Source of the DNA: Hyposmocoma kahamanoa
Lineage: Eukaryota > Arthropoda > Insecta > Lepidoptera > Cosmopterigidae
Assembly: GCF_003589595.1 (NCBI RefSeq)
Contig: NW_020653333.1
Coordinates: 2,977,917-3,041,916 of the forward strand
Reading direction: 5' to 3'
DNA length: 64,000 bases
Shown: positions 1 through 15,260 of the stretch, piece by piece
How the letters are laid out: each line of letters starts with the position of its first letter
Numbering within the stretch: position 1 is the stretch's first letter
Notes under the pieces: model-generated
Seen by the model: the letters and a program-made list of their open reading frames with translations, nothing else
What the model was told of the DNA's origin: nothing
Databases searched by the model: none
Translations under genes and position numbers: made by a program

Positions 1-491
1 TTTTTGCTTTTTGTATATTTTGTCTTATTTTGTTGTTTTTTGTATTTTTTATTTTGTTTATTAATTATTTTGATTGGTTTGTGTGTTTTCAATTTTTTTT
101 GTATCAATCTGATATGGCGTTGCAATAAATATCTAATCTATTCTAATTATAAAGATTTCATCTAACCTAGAAATAGGTAATTTTCAGAGTTAAGTTCATA
201 ATAATGATGTATTTAAGAGAACACATGTTGTATAGAAGTTGACATGTAACAAACTAGGTATAGTTTCACGATGTTGGGCCAATTATTAGACAAACAAATA
301 TATTGAAGGTATATTATACATTTATACACATGGATTTCATAACTCAATGATTAACTTAAACACGTTTATAGTTATTTTGGTCAATTTCATTGATAATGAT
401 TGTAAAATGTAACTAAAAGACAAAATAATTATAACAATTTGAATAACGTCAGTATAGATATCAAATTACGCACACAACACTATGGTTATAT
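1..491. other. AT-rich non-coding, no feature seen
   Basis: Probably intron of the GALE gene, because the remaining GALE exons must lie to the left of the window. No conserved coding block, tRNA or repeat copy was recognised. Confidence 0.45.
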
Positions 492-998
492 CATCGAGTA
501 TATAACCAGAAATAGAGACGAAATGTCATTTAATTTGTTTGAAAACTATTCTGCCATATCATTACTGTGACAACTGCGCTCCGATTGGCCACCCCGAGTT
601 GGAAACAATTGACGGGTGTCATCAATGGGTGTCGTCAACTGTGTCGCTTCAAATCGACCAGTTAACTTGAGCGTTGCTATAATAGACGAAAATTGCAAAA
701 TTACATATTGAATATTTAATTACCGATGAAATGTGATTCCGTTTGTTTTGTAATTAGATGTTTTGCTGTTTTTCCCACACCACCGAATAGAACAGCACGG
801 CATTGTTAGAGATATTATCTTTATTATAATAAATACAGAATATTTTGGAATATACGGAGACTTACACACAGATCAGTAGTTGGCCTGTCTATATTTCAGT
901 GCACACGAGAGTTGATATTTATAAAAGCTGTATCGCTAATGTGTTACCAGGAATATATGGCCCTTATTTCGTCTCTATTTCTGGTTATATACTCAATG
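492..998 (+). mobile_element. family T hAT-like MITE, full length (507 bp)
   Basis: The ends are inverted repeats of about 30 bp starting CATCGAGTATATAACCAG and ending CTGGTTATATACTCAATG. The flanks are near-identical 8-bp direct repeats, ggttatat at 484-491 and ggttttat at 999-1006, as expected for hAT-type integration. No transposase is encoded; short ORFs inside are chance. Other copies are at 40037, 42591 and 57300. Confidence 0.85.
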
Positions 999-1073
999 GG
1001 TTTTATGAAGCAAGAATGTACAATTTTGTGGACTTCTAAACAGCGCCATCTATTATCCAAAGTAAACACTGAC

Positions 1074-6248
<5,175 letters not shown>

Positions 6249-6263
6249 CTACCACACCGTTTA

Positions 6264-6552
6264 GTAGTAGCAGTAGAGCTCCTTGTGAAAGAGTTCGTCC
6301 AGGGTAGTACTGCCATCTTACCTATTCCTGCCGCCAAGCGGTAATGTGAGCATTACTGTGGTCCAGTTTTGAAGGGTAAGGGTGCTGGTGAAATTACAGG
6401 CACATGGGATTTGTCACCTTATGTCTTAAGGCGACGGGCGCAGTGGCAGTGCCTAAGACATTTGCGATTTAAAGTTCTGAGTGATACTGCAAATGATATG
6501 GACTGACCGACGTGTCGCTTACTACCAGGCGCACGGCTTGTTCCCGTCAATT
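6264..6552 (+). repeat. family C, full-length copy
   Basis: About 290 bp, from tagtagcagtagagctcc to the A-rich tail after ttgatattat. It holds the internal inverted repeat typical of the family (gcagtggcagtgcc on the left, ctgagtgatactgc on the right). No inverted ends and no ORF. Confidence 0.85.
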
Positions 6553-6659
6553 GATATTATAAAAAAAAGGAAAATACAATTTATTATATATTTTTTATAG
6601 ATAAGTAAATAGATAACATTAAACCACATTAATCCGCGGCCTATCGTATGCACTTGTTT

Positions 6660-7835
6660 CAAAAAGTAATACTCGACCACTTTTGCATTTCCAAAAGCAA
6701 AATGTATACTCTAAAGTGCCAGAAATAAATTGCTACTTAACACGTATTGTTATCGCCTGTTGGACATTAGCGTATTTTGCCATTCTTACATTGTATGACA
6801 GGCATGTGACATACCATGAGATTCGGGAATCTATAGGCATAGGCATGGGTCAAATACAATCAATACTAAACAGCCATTTGGGTGTGAAAAAGCTGTGCTC
6901 TCGGTGGATCTCACACAATTTGACTGAGGCTAAAAAAAACGGATCGCGTCACTTGGTGCAATGCCATGCTTACCAGATTCAACGAAGGGGCGTCAAATTT
7001 GGTGTGGGACATAGTAATAGGTGACGAAACATGGATTTATAGTTACGATCCCAAAACAAAGCAGCAATCGAGCGTATGGGTCTTTCGAGATGAGCCGAAA
7101 CCAAACAGTGGCGCGCGTGTAAAGTGCCTCTAAGCGGATGATTCTTCTTCTTTTTTTAATAAAACTGGACACGTGGCTACTGTTGCTTTGGAGAATCGTT
7201 GTACCATGAATAGTGATTGGTACACGACCATTTGTTTGGGGAAGTTATTGACAAGCTCCGTAAAAATAACCGTAAACGCCGTATCATTTTGCACCACGAT
7301 AATGCCAGTTCTCACACGGCCAGACAGACAAATGAATTTGTGAAGGTGGCGCCTTGTGACCTTTATTTATTTCCAAAAATTAAGAACCAGTTACGCGGCC
7401 AACGATTTTCATCACCTGAAGAGGCTGTCGAAGAGTATGAAAAATATGTTTCAGAGATTGTCACGGAGGAGTGCCATAAATAATAATAATAATAACGCTC
7501 ACACTCAACATAGCCCCGCACTAGGGAAACCCTGTGTCGCGGGTGCCATGGACACACACATAGACAACCACAAATTACACCCAAACTCACGAGAGAAATA
7601 AATGTAGGCCATACAAATATTTCTCCCGGCCCGGGAATCGAACCTGGGACCTCTGCGTGGCAGTCCGGCATGGTAACCGTTCGGCCACGGAGGCAGTTAA
7701 AATGTTTTCGAAATTGGTTCATTCGTATGAAAAAGTGCATTAACACTAACGGAGAATATTTTGAGAAACAATAAATTAATTTCTGACCATTTACAGTATT
7801 TTTTTCTTATTCATTTCGGAAACTTATAGTGCGCC
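6660..7835 (+). pseudogene. mariner-like transposase relic (Tc1/mariner)
   Basis: The DNA transposase is broken into at least three frames. Readable blocks, in order: the DNA-binding region with VTYHEIRESIGIG and LGVKKLCSRWISHNLTEA (6802-6935); the first catalytic block WDIVIGDETWIYSYDPK (about 7003-7055); the second block IILHHDNASSHTARQT (7283-7330); then CDLYLFPKIKNQLRG and RFSSPEEAVEEYEKYV; and, beyond a SINE insertion, the C-terminal NWFIRMKKCINTNGEYF ending near 7770. Order and spacing fit a mariner of about 345 residues. A stop in VKCL* at 7130, frameshifts around 7000 and 7140, and the SINE make it non-functional. Clear terminal repeats were not found, though aacttatagtgcgc near 7821 could be the right end. 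Confidence 0.88.
7482..7695 (-). mobile_element. SINE family B inserted in the mariner relic
   Basis: tRNA-derived SINE read on the minus strand: head ctgcctccgtggccgaac with an A-box-like TGGCCGAACGG and a B box GGTTCGATTCC in a C/G-rich T arm, body through tgtatggcctacatttat, and an (ATT)n tail at 7482-7494. It splits the mariner C-terminus between EECHK and KCFRNWF. Confidence 0.88.
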
Positions 7836-7839
7836 ACAC

Positions 7840-8740
7840 GTACAGTGCAGCGACAGAGTTCGCAAAATAGTAAGTAACCTTTGGGTAGCGACTAGCGAGG
7901 TCCGAGTGAGGTGCGCTTGCGCGAGCAGTACGACAACAGCAACTTTTAAAAAATATTTGTGGTTTGATTTTTTCTTTCGGGCAGTGTTGCCGTTTTAGCG
8001 ACTTAGTCGCTAGAATCAGTGAATTTTAGTTTTGTTTTAGTAATAAATAAATTTAGAAACTTTTTTGGATCCGCAGGCAATTTCAGAATTAATAACGTGA
8101 CCTGTTAATGAAATTAAGCAATAGTAAGTTATATTCGTATGTCTGAATTTCAAGCCTAACCCTGATAACACTACATAGAAAGAGACTGAAAAAGTAGATG
8201 TGTAATTTCTTGTCTCTAAATATGGACATTCATTTTAGAATATTAGTATAGTTGATTCGATTTTATTATATGCTGTGAATTTCATAAAAATAATCTTCAA
8301 AACACTTATTTAATGTTTTTTCAGTTTTCTAACAATTTTAAAGAATTATTTAGATGGCAACAGAAACATATCCGAAAAAACCGAGTAACCGGTTTTGAAA
8401 ATCACTCGATTTTTGTGTGCTCTAACTGCGACTGTCACGAATAGGCGCTTCGCTCCCTGTTAGGCGCACGACGAATTCATTTAAAAAATAACAATTGCAA
8501 ATAATACATAATACAATATACCTAATGGCGTTTATCATGATTGTTACCACGACAAGAACACGCGAGTAAATACCCTTGTAAAATTTCCGATAAAGTTAAA
8601 TGTTAAGAATAATAATAGCTTATCAAGTCGTAAGCGATGTTTGTCTACTTCTAGTGTTTATCATAAGCTCAATACAATGTATTTACCTATTGCAATAACT
8701 ATGGCAATAACATTTTAAATTACTAACAATTAGTTATAAA
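7840..8740. other. non-coding; possible upstream region of GALE
   Basis: Less AT-rich at 7850-7950 (gcgaggtccgagtgaggt, gcgcttgcgcgagcag). GALE needs a non-coding 5' exon upstream of 6141, and this is one possible place for it, but no promoter element or splice donor is convincing. The rest shows nothing. Confidence 0.25.
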
Positions 8741-8990
8741 TACAAAGATCGAACATTCAGAAAAAAAATCCTTCGATTCGAACCGACGTCTCCTAGCAAA
8801 CCGTGTCAGACGCTATGCCACGGAACGAACCAGCGGACCTCACGAATTCTTCTGTGTGCTTGTTGTCGGATCTTTGTATTTGGTTTTCAACAACTTTTTA
8901 ACCGTAGCGCCGTCTATGAGAAATCTATGAAAGTATTTCATCACCCGGTTAGGTTACCTTTACAGCTACCAGCCCTGGCTTGAGATACCC
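8741..8990 (-). mobile_element. SINE family A, copy 1
   Basis: Reverse-strand copy. The tRNA-like head at about 8775-8852 carries the A-family boxes (decayed in the anticodon region), preceded by the family leader (agatggcgctacg-like at 8905-8935) and a further block complementary to ggggctggtagctgtaaa near 8960. Confidence 0.75.
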
Positions 8991-9504
8991 CTATTAACTG
9001 TTGTTCAATTAATAAATTGAACATTAAATAAACATTCAACATTTTTTATTTGGTTACATTAATAGGCAACATTTGTAAAATATAAGTTAGATGTCGTGTT
9101 AAGTATGTATTACGTTTTATGGCAATACTTCTGCTCGAAAATCTGTCCCGTACAAGTTAAGTGTGCTTAGCTGTATTTAAAATATACAATTTAAGTTTCT
9201 GGCCTCCGTTTTATTGAACAGGCTAAGTGGTCCTTCGAGCCAGATTTGAACCCGCGCCCTGTGGATTTATGGATTAAAAAAATATTTAAGTCAACTGTAA
9301 TTATTTTTTTATTGAATGTCAGAATGTTTCACCACAATGATATTCAATTATTTTTTTGTAAAATTTTATTAACATTTTTTTAAAGTAGGTTTTTAGCACA
9401 CGAAATCATTCAAGTTTTAATTAATCAATTCATCGACCGACTAAAGCACTTACTTAAAAATCGATAGTACCTCAGCTCGGATATTTTTTTTTTAATTTAT
9501 TTTT
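8991..9504. other. AT-rich, no feature seen
   Basis: No coding block, RNA gene or shared repeat of useful length was recognised. Confidence 0.4.
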
Positions 9505-9645
9505 AGGAATCGTGTTCACTACATATAATATCTCTTCTGTCTATATCCTCAATTTTACAATATATATTTTCTAAAGCGATTGATTCAACATTTTCACTGT
9601 TATGCGGAATCAACCAAAGCCATTTAAGGTTGCATACTCTTTAGT
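9505..9645 (-). repeat. family G fragment
   Basis: Matches 48035-48125 and, reversed, 63380-63480: ctatatcctcaattttac, gcgattgattcaacatt, cactgttatgcgga and ccaaagccatttaagg. Confidence 0.65.
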
Positions 9646-9833
9646 TAAATTCATTTGTTCCAACTTAAATTCTAGTGGCGTCGTTTTCAACCTTATCTTC
9701 ATATTATCTGACATTATAAACAACACGGAACAACAACGTTGTTTCTTCATTTTTTACTATGTGCTAAGTCTACCGACCCTATGCTCCAAATTCGATGTAA
9801 ATTAAATGTCAAGAACCAAAAACGTATGATATC

Positions 9834-10080
9834 GAGTTCTTAGGTTTTCACGATTGTTACACATAGGAAATGAAACTAGTTTTCCGGATTTAAATCGCGT
9901 ATATTTGTTTTATCAAATAAAACAACGTTTCGGGCCCTTCACAGGTCCCATGGTCATGTCAACCGTGACCATGAGACCAGTAAAGGGCCCAAAACGTTGG
10001 TTTGTTCGAAAAAACAAGTATACGCGATTTCCTACGAAAAACATACGATTTTTAGGGTTTACACCCGATACTAATAATAC
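9834..10080. mobile_element. family H palindromic element, most complete copy
   Basis: Two inverted arms face each other around 9965. The left arm has aatcgcgtatatttg, aacgtttcgggccc and ggtcccatggtcatg; the right arm has the complements accatgagacc, gggcccaaaacgtt and agtatacgcgattt. No transposase. Related pieces are at 17875, 22352, 44711, 47281, 59180 and 61978. Confidence 0.75.
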
Positions 10081-11122
10081 TTTTCCCCGAAATCCCATTT
10101 GGCTATTGATAATAACAGTCTTGAAGTCATGTACGTGATGAATTTTGTTCAATAGAAGTTTTACCTATAACACTGTGTCATTCCCAATGATTTCTTGATT
10201 TGAAGGCAGAAATTGGAAACATTTCTAGTTCGAATAGTAATTGAAGTTTTGTTTCTACAATTTTGTTTCTTTTCATCTACCATAGCCGGCCTATCTCTTT
10301 TACAAAAATATTGTTTATAATGACCCTCCCAAGAAACCTCTTGGTTATACGGGAAGGGTACTATAACCTCGACCTGGACCTGACTCGGTCAGGTCCTGAC
10401 CCCGGATCAGCCCGTTTGTATGGACTTCATCTGGTTCTCAGAAGACTAGTGCCTTGGGTGAGCTGCCGCGGATGCATGCACAGCCTACTATCTAGCAGTG
10501 AAATGAATAGGTATTCAAAACGTGACAATAAGCAGTAAACACTTCTCTCACACATATTCCCAACATACACACATGTATATCAACAACACTATACATACTG
10601 TCAAAGACGAAATGTAAGCCATAAGTATTTACTGGCCAAATATTGTGAAGTTTTTTTTTACTTATATAACCTAATTATCTACAAAAGTGTTTGCATTCTA
10701 ATTACACGAACAGGACAGGGACCACTCAATAATGAGCATTGGTAAAAAATGTTCTATTCCTATGCCATCATTGGTTGCTTAGCAACGATTTGTTATTAAA
10801 CATTCTATATCGAATTTGGCTAGAGTATAGATATATTTCCCAAGCTTTAATTTCTACTCCACACCTCACGTGTCTAATCTTGCATTACAAAAGCGGTACG
10901 TCAATTTCTTTTTTTATTTGGGTGCAAATTTATCAATATTTACAAAATAGCACCATTTCGCCAGGAAACCATTCATCAGTTTTGTACATTGTCTGACACA
11001 ACGACATTATCTTTATTGGTTGTATTTTAAAAAATTGATACGATCGATCGGGGATTATTACAGTTTTACGTTATCGCAAAATTTTTGTCTACAAAAATGT
11101 TAAAGATTATCCAGTGCTAAAA
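10081..11122. other. non-coding, no feature assigned
   Basis: 10330-10540 is more GC-rich (gacctggacctgactcgg, gccgcggatgcatgca) and reads open in one frame for 91 residues, but with no recognisable protein; it may be an unidentified retroposon. The rest is AT-rich. Confidence 0.35.
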
Positions 11123-11460
11123 TTAGGGCAACAAGGTTCCAGGTAAACTTCTTAGCGGATTATTGTCAATAATTCTTGGTTCTACGTGACCAGTGTGCCT
11201 GATGTTTATTAGTGATGCAACACATTTCTGCTTCTGCCTCTGCAACTGCGGAAGTTCCGCACGCTTATTCACGTCAGTTGTGTGTCCGACATAAGTTGAC
11301 AAGTCCCATGTGCCTGTAATTTCACCAGCCCACTTACCCTTCAAAATCGGAACACAGTAATGCTGACATTACTGCTTGGCGGCAGCGGCAGAAATAGGTA
11401 AGTTGGCAGTACTATCCTGGATTAAGTCTTTCGCAAGGAGCTCTACTGCTGCTAAACGAA
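11123..11460 (-). repeat. family C, near-complete copy
   Basis: Reverse-strand copy, with gtgcctgtaatttcacc, cattactgcttggcggc and the 5' end ggagctctactgctgct at 11439-11455. The 3' portion is diverged. It directly abuts the MITE at 11465. Confidence 0.8.
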
Positions 11461-11464
11461 CTTA

Positions 11465-11699
11465 GAGCGATGATACACCATGCGTTGTACATGTCCATCG
11501 TATAAATTATAGCTACATGCCACATGATGGGTTGAAACAGCGCAGGCTGGGCAGCGGACGCAACGCATCGTGTGGCATCGCTATAAGTACGTACGCGGCG
11601 TCAAGTTGCGACATCGCATTGTTCGTATGGCACTCGGTGCGTTCAAATCATAGCATTGTGACGACATAACGCAACGGCAACGCCCGTGTGGCGTCGCTC
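11465..11699. mobile_element. TTA-target MITE, 235 bp (Harbinger-like)
   Basis: Starts GAGCGATGATACACCATG and ends CCCGTGTGGCGTCGCTC, imperfect inverted ends of about 25 bp. It is flanked by the 3-bp direct repeat TTA at 11462-11464 and 11700-11702. The interior is rich in CGCAACG-like words. A 3-bp TTA target fits the PIF/Harbinger superfamily. Confidence 0.8.
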
Positions 11700-11702
11700 T
11701 TA

Positions 11703-12014
11703 ATGCGATTCTCCGTTGATAAGTGTGGTTACTCCTTAAGAATACTTAAGGAAATATTTCTAGTACCCAACTTTTCGTTTCTGTCAAGTCCGTTTCTGTG
11801 AACTGTGATAATTTTCTCAAAAAGGAGGTTCTCAATTCGACTTTGTTTACGTCTCTCAATTACTATTCTAAAGTTTTAATTCTTTATGTTGTTTCATTAT
11901 ATTTGCTTATGTTGTATTCAATATCTTGACTTACAGTCCCTATTCAGGGTCATGTATTATACTCTAGTCGTAATGTAACACATTTTTAACACCTGACATG
12001 TGAGAATAAATAAA
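11703..12014. other. family P end fragment, then unassigned
   Basis: 11703-11745 matches the right end of family P (gttgataagtgtggttac, then tcctta). The remainder to 12014 ends in an A-rich tract (gagaataaataaataca) that could be a LINE 3' tail; nothing else is recognised. Confidence 0.45.
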
Positions 12015-12019
12015 TACAA

Positions 12020-12235
12020 ATACTTCGGCATTTGTGAACCGATTTTGATGATTCTTTTTTTGTTTAGAAAGAGGGTACCTAAGTCTTGGTTCTAGTTAGA
12101 TTTGAAGAAAATATTCCACCTTTAAGGGTGGCAAACTAGGGGATGAATACGGTTTCGCACACTGTCCTGTGACCAATTTCAATAAAACTTGGCAAAAGAT
12201 GTAAGTCCACGAACTTTTGAAGCTGGTTTTTTTTT
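12020..12235 (+). repeat. family D copy
   Basis: Has tttgtgaaccgattttga, agagggtacc, ggtggcaaactagggga, and the acgaacttttgaagctgg closing block. Confidence 0.8.
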
Positions 12236-12824
12236 TAAAAGTTAAAATTATAATAAAAAAAACTAAATTATCGACACGTAATTATGAACGATGTTTAAAC
12301 TACAATGGATACAAATGTGTCGCAACAATTTCATAAACATTTATCATAACTTCCTGGTGACACGTTTATGGCATTTACTCCGGCTTGGATTGCCCCTCCC
12401 GATCGGAAACTACGTTTCTTCCGAGCATAATTGCGATTCACAACTGACCGATTGGAAACTTTTGACATTTGAAATCGGAACAATAGTTGATTTAACTCAC
12501 AAATTAGAAAGATATAGTAGGAATCAGGATCATCTTCTCGTTCGGAAACCCATCTGATTTCGAGACTCGGATGGGCTACCCGATCGGATCGATTTCTATT
12601 TGAATTAAAATCAGCCTGCAGGTCTGGAGTCTTTCATACGACCTCAAAATCTCGCTTTAGATCATAATTAAGCTAGACCGCTCCCCAAGCAAATTTCACT
12701 GTCTTATCAGAGGGACACGCATTTTGATGAGATAGTTTTAATTTTAGTTTTGTTTGTTAAATTCAGTTATTTTTTAAATAAAGCAACTGCATGAAATTCT
12801 AAGTGTAAACTCCAGTGGAGTATA
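12236..12824. other. non-coding with CCCGATCGG words
   Basis: No gene recognised. The words cccgatcgga (12406) and cccgatcggatcga (about 12578) resemble the minisatellite unit just to the right. Confidence 0.35.
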
Positions 12825-12932
12825 TATTTCCCGATCGATCCACTTTCACTATTCGTCTACTTTCCCGATCAGTCCACTTGTTTTTCCCAATTCGTCCATT
12901 TCCCGTTTCGTCCACTTTCCCGATAGCTCCTT
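12825..12932 (+). repeat. degenerate 17-bp minisatellite (about 6 units)
   Basis: Head-to-tail variants of TTTCCCGATCGATCCAC: tttcactattcgtctac, tttcccgatcagtccac, then ttcccaattcgtccat, ttcccgtttcgtccac and tttcccgatagctcc. The period is mostly 17 bp. Confidence 0.8.
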
Positions 12933-13235
12933 GCTTGCAACGCGATGTTTGCGCGCGTTTGAATCGATTCACTACATCGCGTTTGAGGCGTGTATTACGA
13001 ACAGATGACGCGCGTTTACGGCGCCGTAAGCGCGCGTTTGTGAGATCGGCGTCATCGGCGCATATAAAATACGCCGTGTGTATAGGGCTCTTAGCACATC
13101 ACAAAATAAGTACAGTACCTACACAAATGTGACACAGTGGCAATTCCTCTAAAAGTCAAATAAGATTTATGAAACAATCTGTAATAATCAATTTACAAAT
13201 AAGCCGAGGTAGCCTGATAGTTTCACCTACTCAAC
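12933..13235. other. GC-rich palindromic stretch, otherwise unassigned
   Basis: A perfect palindrome TTACGGCGCCGTAA near 13017-13030 is flanked by inverted ACGCGCG / CGCGCGT. It may be the core of another foldback MITE; outer ends were not found. Confidence 0.45.
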
Positions 13236-13238
13236 TTA

Positions 13239-13425
13239 GGTTCAATTCACACTGGCGCAGAGTCGAAGCGTCGCGTCGCGTCCTGTTCTTCGACTACAAC
13301 GCGCGACGCGCGTCAACGCGCGACGACGCTGGCATAAGTGCGCCCGGATTACAGTGTGGTCGGCGTTTGACGTCTTCAAGTAACGCGTCGCGACGCTTCG
13401 ACGATGCGCCAGTATGAGTTGAGCC
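13239..13425. mobile_element. TTA-target GC-rich MITE, 187 bp
   Basis: About 45-bp inverted ends: GGTTCAATTCACACTGGC at the left and GCCAGTATGAGTTGAGCC at the right, continuing inward through gtcgaagcgtcgcg. A TTA direct repeat flanks it at 13236-13238 and 13426-13428. The high GC makes reading frames that are not genes. Confidence 0.85.
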
Positions 13426-13429
13426 TTAA

Positions 13430-13680
13430 CTCTCAAGAAGAGGCCGAGAGTTCGAATACAGCTGACACCTCCGAGTTTTTCGGAATTTACCAGCTGCAGA
13501 GCTTTTCGGTGAAGTCGAAAACATTGTGATGGAACCTGCACGTCGAAGACGGTTCTCAACACTCGAAAAACGTGTGAAGTCCTTAACCCGCATTGGGCCA
13601 GCTTGACGGAGTATGGCCTAAACCCTCACTGAGAAGAGACCTGTGCCAAGCAGTGGAACGTATAAATGGATTAATATTGT
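13430..13680 (+). mobile_element. SINE family E copy
   Basis: Starts within the tRNA-like head (ctcaagaagaggccgaga, then the B-box-like gagttcgaatac). The body holds tttttcggaatttac and gatggaacctgcacg, and the tail cgcattgggccagc and gtggaacgtataaatgg, a layout usual in lepidopteran SINEs. The related copy is 48838-49035. Confidence 0.7.
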
Positions 13681-13989
13681 CATTTTTGAATAATTAGTTT
13701 CAGCGAAAGCTTATATATTTACATCGATACGATGCGTGTAAATTGAAAAAAAAAAAATCATTATAATTTTTAATTAATACAAATGTTTTGAGTATTACAG
13801 AGTAAACAATTCTTATCACTCATTTATGAATCGATGAACACTATAGGTATAAGTTTAATGGCGTCACGCATGACGCAAGTATTCCATTCCCGGTCAAAAC
13901 AGTTTATTTAAATCATCATTAACCTACTTACGGCTCATTGGCTACCACAGGTACCAGGATACCAAGTGACATAACAAACAAGTCGTGCA
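13681..13989. other. AT-rich, no feature seen
   Basis: Nothing recognised. Confidence 0.4.
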
Positions 13990-14128
13990 GTCGCAGTTCC
14001 TGACAGACCTGAGGAATATTGCTACCGCGTCATCCTGAGACATAAGTTGACAAGTCCCATGTGCCTGTGATTTCACCAGAACCCCTTCAAATTGGGGACA
14101 CAGTAACGCTCACAATACCGCTTGACAC
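13990..14128 (-). repeat. family C fragment fused to a SINE B fragment
   Basis: Reverse-strand C sequence (cataagttgacaagtccc, gtgcctgtgatttcacc, ataccgcttgac) stops abruptly at 14128, where SINE B body sequence begins. Confidence 0.75.
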
Positions 14129-14270
14129 ACACATAGACAACCACAAATTACATCCAAACTCACGAGAGAAATAAATGTAGGCTATACAAATATTTCTCCC
14201 GGCCGGGAATCGAACCCGGGACGTCTACGTGACAGTTCAGCACGGTGACTTCGGCCAAGGAGGCAGTCAT
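14129..14270 (-). mobile_element. SINE family B, truncated copy
   Basis: Reverse-strand copy from the tRNA-like head (14205-14270, with gggaatcgaacccgggac) through ggctatacaaatatttct to acacacatagacaacc. The 3' tail is missing at the junction with family C. Confidence 0.85.
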
Positions 14271-14394
14271 ATTAGAACTGCGTGCCAGCTATTATAATGC
14301 TGTTATTGTTAACTTCGTACGTTCTCATTTACCTAAACTTCAAGTAATTAATACAAAGTAGCTAATACCTCCCTCTGGAATTCCGGAATGATTA

Positions 14395-14498
14395 AGCGTG
14401 AAACACACGAGGTCGGGAGCGGGTCGGGTTGGGACCGCGGCGGGTCTAATCCCGTGTATTTATATGATACCTGCACCCGCTCTCTGTGTGCTTCCGCT
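14395..14498. mobile_element. TTA-target MITE, 104 bp
   Basis: Inverted ends AGCGTGAAACACACGAGG and CTGTGTGCTTCCGCT, with gagcgggtcggg facing cacccgctct further in. A TTA direct repeat flanks it at 14392-14394 and 14499-14501. Confidence 0.78.
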
Positions 14499-14501
14499 TT
14501 A

Positions 14502-14885
14502 AAAATTAAAATCGATATAATAAAACAAAATACTTAACAATTTATATTATTGAATGTATCGATGTTTATAATATAATTATATTAATTTTTTTGTATGAAA
14601 ACACTTCTAGTTTGGTGTTATAATTGAAAATTCCTTCGATCGGGCTGGTTAGCTCCGGTCTGGTTGGATCTTTGCATCAATAATAAAATACTTATATTTT
14701 TATTTATAATCACAAAACTTTTTTCTAAATACACTTCCGTTCGTAGTAAATTACACATAAAAAACACAGAACAATTCAGAAGTCAGAGTCCGTGCCTATT
14801 TGAAGTTTGCTAAATCTCTGGTAACGACTATGTAATCCTGAATAACGGCGCAGTCCCATTATGTCATAACGATTTACTTATCGTT
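14502..14885. other. AT-rich; possible SINE A tail remnant
   Basis: 14630-14690 (ccttcgatcgggctgg, ggatctttgcatcaataat) resembles the SINE A 3' end. Otherwise no feature. Confidence 0.35.
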
Positions 14886-14889
14886 GGAT

Positions 14890-15260
14890 GACAGTCTAGC
14901 GTCTAGCCTGTTCCTGTTCCCATATCACGACTACCTGTCGTGACTGTGTCCTGGACGTTTCTTTTTATCGTCGAACGGCTGTCGTGTCTAGCTGTTCCCA
15001 CTAGATCGTGACGACAATTTATCGGTTCACGGCAAACTGTCTTGTCGTTTGCGTCATACAATCGTTTGAAGCTGCGATTACCTGTCGTCACATTTTTGAC
15101 GTGACGTTTTATTTATCGTCAGACGACTGTCGTTCTAGCCCTTTCCATTGTCTTGACAGTCTATCGCCATATTGTACTACACGTGAACAACTTCATTTAA
15201 ATTTACAAGGCAAGACACTTTAAACTGGACGACTATCTCTCGTCACGACAAAACGGGAAC
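14890..15260. repeat. two degenerate copies of a ~150-bp unit
   Basis: 14925-15075 and 15072-15225 share, in order, tacctgtcgt, gacgtt, ttatcgtc, gactgtcgt-tctagc and a gtgacgac/cttgacag word, offset by about 150 bp. Dense TGTCGT/ACGACA words suggest a tandem or inverted element of unknown class. Confidence 0.6.

Noticed and set aside
845..1039. Frame with VYISVHTRVDIYKSC, repeated at 57571
   Set aside because: Translation of the right part of the family T MITE, without a start or domain.
1..1073. Remaining GALE exons (RYFNP and C-terminal half)
   Set aside because: Searched for on the minus strand and not found; the interval holds a MITE and AT-rich DNA, so the exons are presumed outside the window.
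7363..7746. 127-codon minus-strand frame with MPDCHAEVPGSIPGPGE
   Set aside because: This peptide is the translation of the SINE B head and recurs at every SINE B copy; it is not a protein gene.
12406..12932. CRISPR-like spaced repeats
   Set aside because: The CCCGATCG words are degenerate and irregularly spaced in a eukaryotic genome; this is a minisatellite.
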